This document shows positions 55,727 through 64,000 of a stretch of DNA of 64,000 bases, in pieces; positions within the stretch are counted from its first letter, which is position 1, and every line of letters starts with the position of its first letter. This DNA is from Henricia sp. BOLD:AAB3569 (lineage: Eukaryota; Echinodermata; Asteroidea; Spinulosida; Echinasteridae). The stretch lies in the NCBI GenBank assembly GCA_037783545.1, contig JBBELK010000308.1:3286001-3350000 (forward strand). The letters are read 5' to 3'. Made by a program: the position numbers and the translations under genes. Below the pieces are notes generated by a model, which worked only from the letters and a program-made list of their open reading frames with translations, was not told the DNA's origin and made no database searches.

Positions 55727-56582
55727 GGGTCATTCCACGAGGTTGGGTATAAAAAAAGTGTGACATACCAGATCTTAAATATGAGTAACATTCCAGCCCA
55801 GCTACTTTAGTAAGTATATTCAAACACCAATTACACTATACTATAGAAGTATTTACATCACATTGTAACAAAACTACAGACCTCCAAAATGTACTCGTAG
55901 TGTTAAACGTTATGTGGTGTCCATGTTGCGTATTGGTATAAGACAAATATTTCATGATCTGTGAGAGATTGGTCAGTGAAAACAACATGATTATATTGGG
56001 ACACCCAGCCATATTCAGTGCAACAAATATTTCACCAGATAAATAATTCTCCAGTCTTTAAATAAAAGAACTTGTACCAACGCAACATGGACACCGCTTT
56101 TTGTCTATATATGGGTCATTCCCAAAATTAGGGGTCCAAAAGTGTGACATGCTTTTTATGATTTCCAAGTGTTTTTAGTGATTGAAAGTAGTTTCCCAGT
56201 AGATAATAATTATTTTTATTTCAACAAATGCCACTTAAATGTAATGTTTGTGTGTAAATATGGCACCAAGGTTAATGCAAACTCATTATACAGCCAATGT
56301 TCATTGGCGTATAGGTAAACACCAAACTCCTATTCAATACCATGGAACAAATTATAAGCTGTTATGGTCTTTTGTTTTAAATATTTTTCAGGAATCAGAG
56401 AACAAAATATTGAAGAAAATGATGCTGCCCCCTATAATCACAGGCCACAGTCCATTACTGAGAATTTGTGATCAGGAGGGGTAATTTTTGAAGCAGAGAG
56501 TGTCGTACGTAACTGGGACACCAACAATTTTGGACCCCTAATTTTGGGAATGACCCATATATCCAACCTCATGGAATGACCC
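55727..56582. mobile_element. GGGTCATTCCACGAGG element enclosing a sibling
   Basis: The left end GGGTCATTCCACGAGGTTGG and right end CCAACCTCATGGAATGACCC are inverses with one mismatch. The element at 56112-56557 lies inside, close to the right end. Confidence 0.75.
56112..56557. mobile_element. 446-bp TIR element with TATA flanks
   Basis: TGGGTCATTCCCAAAATTAG and CTAATTTTGGGAATGACCCA are exact inverses and continue GGGTCCAAAA / TTTTGGACCC. TATA flanks both sides (56108-56111; 56558-56561). It is the younger sibling of the E2-intron element at 1712-2159. The ORF at 56248-56484 shows no domain. Confidence 0.85.
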
Positions 56583-57032
56583 CTATGCATTTATCCGGGT
56601 AGATAGTTCGGACGTCGCCGTTTATGGGCAGAAAGATCAATGAAACTTAGAGAAGACTTCCATGCACATCACGCGGGTAAATCTTTGGAAAACAACCCCC
56701 TTTTCATGACAGGTTTATTAATTTGAGGGTGTAGCCGAATCGAAGTGAAGGAAACGAGGTTGCCCTGGGGCGGTGCATGATGGGAATGTCATCAACACGC
56801 AAAGTCCAGAACAAATGAAATGTCTTGTGCCGTGTTGTCAAAAAGCAGCAAAATGTTTTCCCACGAGTTTATTAAATGAAGTGGGGATTACGGGATTTGA
56901 TCGGGTGGATAATTTTGGAGTCAACTGTGCTGGTTATGGTGTCTAGCGCAGATTTTGTCGCCGACCCAATTCTAGTGACGTTTAAAGGTGCACTCTTTAT
57001 GTAGTGCCATGAGTTTGTTTTCGTGTTATATA

Positions 57033-57278
57033 TGGGTCTTTCTATAAATTAGGGGTCCAATGTTGGTGTCCCCGTTACATTTTACATCTTGTTTTTGTAA
57101 ATTCAGGACACATTCTTTAAATACTTTCCATCTCAAAGAGTGAGTACATAAAGTACAATTCATACAAAATGGTTTAAAAGCCATTTTAATGATTTGTGTA
57201 CGAAAAATAACACATATCAGGTGTAACGGGGGACACCAAATGTCACACTTTTGGACCCCTAATTTATAGAAAGACCCA
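57033..57278. mobile_element. 246-bp TIR element of the same group
   Basis: TGGGTCTTTCTATAAATTAG with GGGTCC and its inverse at the right end. Left flank TATA, right flank TATT. The arms then share GGTGTCCCC / GGGGGACACC. It is closely related in terminal layout to 56112-56557. Confidence 0.8.
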
Positions 57279-58418
57279 TATTTGAGTAATTGAACGGCTT
57301 ATGGTAGGTGTGAAAGAGTGTAGCTTTAAACTGAAATACTACTCGACGAAGTCCACCTTTGCACTTCCTAAGCATTAGTATCACCTCAGCTTTGTCCGAC
57401 TCTAATTAAATCGGTGAATTTCAGAGGCTCGTGTTAGTGACAAATCGGAAATTGTATCGCCGTTTTCACAAAAGTCTGGCCATGCAGATTTGTAAACAGA
57501 CAAGAGTTTGTATCAAGTTTCCGTGTACGTTTCATGCTGGCATTACTCCAATTAGTATTTTTCGTGTAACAATTTTCATAATATCTGGCGCCCCGAATTC
57601 TTCACTTTCAAATGGAGGTGCAATTTAGAAAGTCACATACTGCGCTGTTGTTGCTACGTGGTGCATGCCATTACCAATCAACCAACAGTCTGGTTGCTTT
57701 ATGCCATTCTCTCCCAAGGGGAACATGGTATATCGATTATGTACTATGTATCTGCCGCGGGCAACACATAGCAACAACATTTTAGTCTGGACAAGTGAAA
57801 ACTAAGTGTACATGTGAAAGGGGCGCCGGTACACCAGATTCTCAGATACACAAGGATATTTCGTAATCTCACAATGTTTCACACTCTGTTATTTCGGCAT
57901 TGGTTACTTTTATGACAACTTTTTTGCAATGCATTTTACAGCTGTAAAACTGATTTTTAAAAACTAAAATCACTTTTGTGGAAACAACCAACTCTTCTTC
58001 TTTCCTGTAACCCATAGTTTTCCAACTTTTGAACGATAATTCTGAAACAAAAATACAACTTGTTACCTGTTTTGTCAGCTTCAGCATTCAATTTTTCTCA
58101 CTCACCTGAATTTGACTTGCTGTTTCATGTTGTATAAAACACCCACTCATTCACCAATCAGAGACCCGGTATTAAACTATAAACCTTTCTCAGCCAATCA
58201 AAAACGGCCTTTCATACCATGCTGAGCATAAAACGCCGTCTTGAATTTGTTATACCTTTGCGGCCAGTTATTTCTGTTTTTACCTCATAATTTCCCTCAT
58301 CAAACCCTGCACGCTTTTCACAAAAATAATCTTGTCATTCTGAAGAAAAAGATAAAGGGTAACACTATAGGTAAGTGGTTTGATAAAAATGACACTTTTT
58401 AATCTCTTATTGAGCTCG

Positions 58419-58612
58419 TGCCAATGACGTCATTTTGGGAGTAAAACAATGCCGCGTCGTTGTGGAAGCAATGTGCGTGCGCGTTGTGTGTCCATAGCGC
58501 GTTGAGGCTCCCATTGGTGAACTAAACCGCGTTACGCCCACCAGAGACACACACAACGCGCACGCACATTGCTTCCACAATGACTCAGCATTATTTGACT
58601 CCCAAAATGGCA
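58419..58612. mobile_element. 194-bp palindromic MITE (intact relative of 14503)
   Basis: The left arm TGCCAATGACGTCATTTTGG... and the right arm ...GACTCCCAAAATGGCA form a long stem through GTTGTGGAAGCAATGTGCGT. Flanks (TTGAGCTCG left; ATTCGCACGTGTTCGAAAGG right) also match the tandem-unit copies, so the mobile unit or its host repeat is longer than the stem. Confidence 0.75.
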
Positions 58613-61226
58613 CATTCGCACGTGTTCGAAAGGGGTCAATATGGAACGGTGTCCTAAAAGTTATGAATGCCCAGAGTTAGTTGGACTCGTGGACAAATTA
58701 AAATCAAATTCTAGAAACCTGGAAAATGTCTCACACATAGTTGCACAATTCTACATCTGAATGGTACAGTCAAACGCTTAAACACACATCCATCCATTTA
58801 TAATATCCATAAAAACAGAAAACGATATAAAAACTTGGTACAAAAAAGCCAGCCGATGTTTTAGGAGTCACACCGACCTCCGCAGTTAATTTTCATAAAA
58901 AGCATCGGCGGTTTTATCGTGCAACTTCTAAGTGTCGTTCGCGCCATTTTATTGTCGACCAACAAGGTTGTTTCCACAGGTAAACCTTTTTTGGCCTTTT
59001 TGAGTAACTACTTTAGGAAATGTTTGTTTTTCTTCCTTTTTTTATCGGAGACAAAAGTACCTGCACCTGCAAGCGCGTTTTCAATGTGTGGCATTTACGG
59101 CCAAGCGGCCGTGAAGTTTACCGCTTGTTTTTGAAATTGCGCTCTCAGGAAAATCTTAACGATAATTCTGTTTTATGAAATAATTCGTCCATTGTTTGTT
59201 TCAGTGATGGTGGTTTCATAAATGTCTGGAAAGATTAGGAAATCATTGATGATTGGAATAAAAAAATGACTTGGCATTTTTGAAATGCATCCACTTGCTT
59301 ACACATATACGTTGAATTCCCAAAAAGTCACGATAATGGATTATGTGCCACAAGAGGGCGGGCTTACTAAACGCACGTCCGATTGTATACTTAGTGTTGT
59401 ACTGATAACTTTTTAATTGCGGAATCATCACCAAAAAAACATCTGTAAAACAGCCTTTACATTGACCATAAAATAACTATAATTACAAGAACAGGTAAAA
59501 GTAACTTCAGTGACACATTTAAAATGAATTTCAGTGACACAAAATCTTGTTTCGTGGGATTTTCAACCGGAATCCCAGACACGTGAGTCAACCTCCGGTC
59601 TTGTCTTTTGTAATCTTTAGGGAAACATTAACTTGTTAAGCTCAACCCAGAATTTAACTTTGTCTCTAGTTTTCAATTTTGATCCACCATACTAAATCTA
59701 TGTCCACTGAAAACGATAATTGACAAATTTCAAATTAACATGGACAGCCTCGTGTTGGATGCTGAGCCATTGTATTACGTCACACGTCTTTTCATTTGCA
59801 AATTTTATCACAAAAAAAGCACTGAGGCCCTCGTTTTCGATAACAATTTGAAATTCCTCAATAACCGACTTTGAACGAGGTATGGTTTCCCTTTCTGCGC
59901 ATTGTTTTGCGCATACTTCGAATCGATAATAGACAAATCAGGGCAACGTTGGCCAACAATTTCGAGTGGAACGAATTGTGCGCCACCAACGTTCGCCAAC
60001 GTTGGCCAACAAACTCTTGGATTGTTCGCGAGTCATTTCAAAATGGCGTGCGCGACATGAAAGATGACAGACGATGGTTTGCAGTTTAGAAAATAAATAA
60101 ATCGCACCTTTCGTGGATTTCTCCCTTATTGCTGGCGATAAACAATCAATAGCAACATGTCACATTTCCTCAAAAATTTGGTAAGCAGCGGAGAGCCACA
60201 TTGCAACGTCGGTACGACTGCTGTGACTGTGGGCGCCGCCATCTTGACAATGTATTTTGGCAAACAATCCATTCCACATTGAGCAAACGTTGGCACCAAC
60301 GTTAACGAACCGTTCGCGTGTTTGGAACGCAGCTCAGTTCTTTGTGCATTATGAATTGAGATATACATGTACCAACATTTTCGTTGGTGACAGGCACTAA
60401 TTATAAACATATTAACGAAATGCTTAATAATGCTTTTATTTTCACTCAGGCTTTGGGAGAACACACTTTCCACGGTTGGTCTTCATTGTCACAATTATTT
60501 TGCTTGGGCTATTCCCGATTGACCTCGGGTCAACTGTTAAAAGTAAAATGTGCGCATACTCAGTCAAAAAACAAATCTGATGTCGCCTATTGGACCAACA
60601 TCACAAAGGTGTTATACGGTCTGATGCGCAAGTGCTACTCTAGTTCCCAAGCCCAGTTGCTGGACTACGTCCCGTGACGGGTTATGGCACTTGTGTCCCT
60701 GGGCAAGGCACGTTACACGTTATGCTATGTATTTGACAGCCAGCACACAAAAGCTTTGGAATCTGTTTCTAAAACGCGAAGTATTTTTTATTGATTTCTG
60801 TCGTTGCGGCATTAACAAAAAAACATCACTTTCCGTTTTACCCAATGCATATTTGCACCCCCCCCCCCCCCCCCCCCCGCCCCCACCTTGTATCAGTCAC
60901 AGAAACGCTTCCGTTCCAGCCAACAAACGACTGCTTTAAATCTAGATTGATACACAGATTATGAATTAATGGCCGCTGACCTGTCGGATACCTATAAGTC
61001 CCATAGGCCTTCAGTCCAGGAAACATTTTCTTTTAGGTAAGTTGGACATATAGTCACGGCTTGTTGGCAATGTAAGTCTCGACATTTCTATCTTGCTTTT
61101 TGCGAATCACTCCAATCCGGTAACCAAAGCCGGGGGACTTCCACTGAATGAACTATATGTTTTTGCTGTTGCTGAAGCTGCATTTGTTTACTTCGAACAA
61201 GTTGCGCGTCTTTGTATATATGGTTG
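58613..61226. other. No confident gene; scattered repeats
   Basis: 59745-59860 matches 48155-48280. 59945-60015 and 60275-60310 carry repeated AACGTTGGCCAAC/AACGTTGGC words in both orientations. 60680-60720 has a SINE-like GTGTCCCTGGGCAAGGCACG phrase. A poly-C run lies near 60857-60880. No domain was recognised in any ORF. Confidence 0.4.
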
Positions 61227-61300
61227 TGTACGCGAAGGCGGGCGCGTCGCGTGTACGCGAAGGAGGCCGTCGCGTGCACGCGGAGGGGGCGCGTTCGTGC
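61227..61300. repeat. CpG-rich ~25-base minisatellite (three copies)
   Basis: Three successive variants of GTGTACGCGAAGGCGGGCGC followed by GTCGC: GTGTACGCGAAGG, GTGTACGCGAAGG, GTGCACGCGGAGG. The CpG density is far above the surrounding AT-rich DNA. Confidence 0.75.
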
Positions 61301-61515
61301 ATGTAATGGATGAGCGCTTTTCGTTCTAACAGCAACATAAAACGCACATCCCATGCACTGGACGCCCCCAGCTATGGCGGATATACAGGGAAGGATACCT
61401 CAGTTACCGGATTGGTCTATAGTTTAGATATTGACTACATGTAGTTAGCTATACGGCGCTCTGTGAGTGCCATCCTTGTTTAGATATCGAGATAATTTAT
61501 AACCAAGTTGACTTA

Positions 61516-61860
61516 TAACGTGGATTATGTCGGCTTGGCGATATGCTACTTGACTCGGTGAGATAATTTTGTTGCCAAATCGACATCCTAGATTTAATAA
61601 GTCGACTTGGCGAGATATTTTATGTCGCCAAGTCGCTTTCCTGAAATCAATACGTCGACTTGGCGAGATAATTTGTTGCCAAATCGACTTTATACATCTA
61701 CTATGTCGACTTGGCAACATAAATGATCTCTCCAAGTAGACTTATTAAATCTAGAAAGTCCTTATGGCAACATAAATTATCTCGCCAAGTCGACTTATTA
61801 AATCTATGAAGTCGCCCTCGCAACACAAATTATCTTGCCAAGTCGACTTAATCCACGTTA
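61516..61860. repeat. Array of palindromic GTCGACTTGGC units bounded by inverted ends
   Basis: About five ~65-base units repeat. Each has (A)GTCGACTTGGC(G)AGATAAT and then an inverse (T)TGCCAAATCGACTT half, with an AT-rich (ATCTA/TTAATA) spacer. Dyads sit at CCAAGTCGACTTGG-type centres. TAACGTGGATTA (61516-61527) and TAATCCACGTTA (61849-61860) are exact inverses at the two ends. Confidence 0.8.
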
Positions 61861-61903
61861 GAAGTTAGTCTAGTGCAGGACATTTTTGTTACAACACAGA
61901 GTA

Positions 61904-62150
61904 TCGTGGCAGAGTGGTATAGCATATCGAACTCGAGACTTCGGTTAAAACTGCAGGCCATGACTTCGAATCCAGGCCGCCCAGCGTCCATGGGCAAGGC
62001 ACTTAGCCATACATTGCAAATAGGTACCTATGTGGGAGAAGTGAAGATGTTGTTTTTGTTTAGCGGATGAGCCTGCCTAACAGGCAGCTGGGACTTTATA
62101 ATCTACAGGGAGCTGAGCAGGTTCAATACAGGAATGCTATTAAAAGACAT
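61904..62150 (+). repeat. tRNA-derived SINE (degenerate)
   Basis: TATCGTGGCAGAGTGGTATAG resembles an A box and ACTTCGAATCCAGG a B box, with ~40 bases between. Then CCATGGGCAAGGCACTTAGC follows, a phrase close to that in the SINE at 45638. The 3' end is not defined. Confidence 0.6.
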
Positions 62151-62326
62151 GCAGCTAGGGGTCAGTGGCGCACCCAAGGGGAGCCCCGAGCCCCCCAGAG
62201 GTTTTCATTGAAAAACGAAGATACAATATACACCTACAACTTAAACTATTCGCACTTACGTGAATATAAAACATTGATGACGTCATCGACAAGATGACCA
62301 TACAAAACGCAAGCGCTTGGACTTTG

Positions 62327-62664
62327 CAGGCCCGTAACCAGGGGGGGATCGGGTGGATCGGACGATCCCCCCCCCCCACCCCCCCCCACCCCCACCCCCC
62401 CCCCCCCCACGGAACAGGGAGTTCCGCTCTACAAAATAAAAATTCAATATTTCGAAATTCAATATTTTCGTCGCACAATATAGCCAGTTGTTATTGTATT
62501 ATGTTGTTGTATATCACACAGTGATCATATCTGAAAGGGGGTCATCTACTTATCCATGCATTCTTCGTTATGTATGCAATGTTATGTATAGCCGGCTGTT
62601 TCAAAACTTGTGCCTGACGGCACTATTCGATCCCCCCCCGCAAAACTCGCTGGTTACGGGCCTG
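62327..62664. mobile_element. hAT-like MITE (CAGGCCCGTAACCAG)
   Basis: CAGGCCCGTAACCAG and CTGGTTACGGGCCTG are exact inverses. The interior GGGGGGGATCG / CGATCCCCCCCC also pairs, and a C-rich run (about 62367-62409) has expanded inside it. No 8-bp TSD was visible. Confidence 0.7.
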
Positions 62665-62847
62665 CTATAGGCCTAAGTAGGCATCATGGGACAAGTTGTG
62701 TCAGCCAGCCCCCTCCAACGACAAATCCTGGGTGTGCCACTTGATACGTGATGTGTGCGCTAAATACAATCTACATTATTACAGTGCTCTAAGCTTAATT
62801 TTCAAAAGTGCATTTCAAAGTCAACTAAAGTGGTAGATGTATATATC

Positions 62848-64000
62848 TTAATTTGAAGGCCTGCAACACCGCGGTCTCATTTTACTAAGATACACCTTGT
62901 ACTCTTTCCTAAACCGTTTGTTGGCGAAGCTATAAATGAATGGATTGACGATGCTGTTGGCGTAGACTATCTTGCTGAGAACGACAAAGGCCGCGTCGTG
63001 AACGTTCCAGATGTTGTCCGCGTCCCCGTTGATGATCGAGTCGAGGAGGGAGTAGGTCTCGTATGCCAGGTACGGGGACCAGAAGATAAAGAAAGTCGTG
63101 GTGGCCAGGAGAAGCATCCTGGTCACCTTCTGCTGCCGAAAACCCTGTTGATGGTGCTTCTGATGATGATTCGAAACGCTTCTTTCCCTTCGAAGACTGG
63201 AATCGAGAGAAACAGGGGTCGAATCCGAGATCTGTTCTGCCTTGAGAGAAACAGGGTCGTTCCGGGGGTTAAATACCCTCAGAGGAAAGAATCCGTAATT
63301 TGTCGAGTCACAGCAGGCCGCCAAAGGCTTTGAAGATCTTTTCATCTTTTCAGTATTTCCAGGAGATGCATAATTTCTTGGTTCGAGGTCTGCCGGTCCG
63401 GATGCTTCCAAGGCTGGCGTCTCCTTATCTGGTAACGGCTCAGTGGTGAAAGGCTTTTTGACCTGGCTTTTCGTACGTCGTTTTGATGTAGCCGACGACT
63501 TAGGGTTTATTACTCCCTTGGACAAGGAGTGTTTGGTGTTTTCTTGCATGACGATCAGACCATTGAGAGGTGAATGAGGGCGAGTCTTGAAGGAGATTTC
63601 TGGAGTAACACCAATGTAACTGATTGAGGGACACGTAGATGCGACTGTTTTTAAGCTGTTTTCCGTTGTTTGATTGGTCGAGCTTCCTGATGCAGATGCC
63701 TTCCAATCGAGTTCAGAAGCAGTGGCTTGTAGCGAAGGGGTGTCAATTGGTGAATTCTCTATGAGGTTGGGGTTCAAAGTAATTTGGGAAGAGCGGGTGT
63801 GCGACCCGGGGGTTACTTTCCTCGCCTTCTCGCGAAGGAACTTATAGATCTTGAAGTACAGTGCGATGACAGTGAACTTTGAGAACAGGTACAGGCCGAC
63901 TGGAATGAAGACCACAATGGCGCGAAACTTGGACTCATGGTCGACAAAGAAGTAGATGAATTCAGGCACCATTATGAGGAGGCTCGTGACAAAGCACGAG
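62848..64000 (-). CDS. Rhodopsin-class GPCR, C-terminal part (truncated by window edge)
   Basis: The open frame enters from 64000 and ends at TAA 62848-62850, giving 383 residues. The frame is open before the ATG at 63972, so that ATG is internal. Order: the end of TM4 (SCFVTSLLIMVPEFIYFF); a short loop; TM5 (FRAIVVFIPVGLYLFSKFTV then IALYFKIY); a very long third intracellular loop of about 230 residues, rich in Ser/Thr/Pro/Lys; TM6 (MLLLATTTFFIFWSPYLAY, with FWSP in place of CWxP); an acidic third extracellular loop; TM7 with NPFIY in NSIVNPFIYSFANKRF; helix 8 (KRFRKEYK) and a CC pair (CCRPSN end) that may be palmitoylated. The DRY motif and TM1-3 lie outside. A long loop with a short tail recalls amine-type receptors, but the ligand cannot be inferred. 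Confidence 0.88.
   Translation of the reverse strand, partial: SCFVTSLLIMVPEFIYFFVDHESKFRAIVVFIPVGLYLFSKFTVIALYFKIYKFLREKARKVTPGSHTRSSQITLNPNLIENSPIDTPSLQATASELDWKASASGSSTNQTTENSLKTVASTCPSISYIGVTPEISFKTRPHSPLNGLIVMQENTKHSLSKGVINPKSSATSKRRTKSQVKKPFTTEPLPDKETPALEASGPADLEPRNYASPGNTEKMKRSSKPLAACCDSTNYGFFPLRVFNPRNDPVSLKAEQISDSTPVSLDSSLRRERSVSNHHQKHHQQGFRQQKVTRMLLLATTTFFIFWSPYLAYETYSLLDSIINGDADNIWNVHDAAFVVLSKIVYANSIVNPFIYSFANKRFRKEYKVYLSKMRPRCCRPSN

Noticed and set aside
58090-58210. Minus-strand promoter-like set: two ATTGG boxes, a TTTATA box and a CAG|GTGAGT donor
   Set aside because: The donor is only about 27 bases from the TATA-like box, leaving no room for an exon after the start site.

Overview
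The window is eukaryotic genomic DNA. It has spliced genes with GT-AG introns, TATA-box promoters inside DNA transposons, tRNA-derived SINEs and a very high load of inverted-repeat elements. Low gene density, an apolipoprotein-L-like gene, a BEL/Pao retroelement and frequent motifs such as acatgta and taggcct suggest a marine invertebrate, probably a deuterostome (echinoderm or hemichordate). That assignment is an inference. No bacterial operon, CRISPR array or rRNA is present.

Host genes are few. A two-exon E2 conjugating enzyme of the UBE2M/UBE2F (NEDD8 E2) type with an unusual glycine-rich repeat tail lies at 955-3209 (+). A two-exon apolipoprotein-L-like gene is at 28686-29822 (+). The 3' part of a rhodopsin-class GPCR runs off the right edge (62848-64000, -). 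Two isolated candidate first exons are weaker: a DRAM/TMEM150-like one at 52338-52470 (+), and a signal-peptide exon with a stop at its donor at 33897-33957 (-).

The rest is mostly mobile DNA. At 6.7-10.9 kb are three deleted PIF/Harbinger-like elements and a 140-bp MITE, each element keeping a promoter and a transposase start. At 12.5-23.4 kb a 2.7-kb element with ~90-bp TIRs and a 9-bp TSD is carried in a 3,168-bp unit present in three tandem copies with no visible difference (12771-22274). At 30.3-33.4 kb are large foldbacks. At 34.7-38.3 kb is a decayed BEL/Pao polyprotein on the minus strand. At 39.1-42.2 kb foldback elements are packed end to end. At 55.7-57.3 kb are related GGGTC-terminated elements, one nested in another; a sibling sits in the E2 intron.

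The strongest new pattern is a set of foldback elements that share almost nothing but their termini (5'-TAG...CTA-3') and a 9-10-bp target duplication. A paralogous empty site for one of them is present at 26587-26596. This looks like one transposition machinery, Mutator-like by TSD length, mobilising many unrelated non-autonomous foldbacks.

Apart from the E2, APOL-like and GPCR genes, nothing here looks like a multi-gene pathway, and I found no convincing new multi-gene system.
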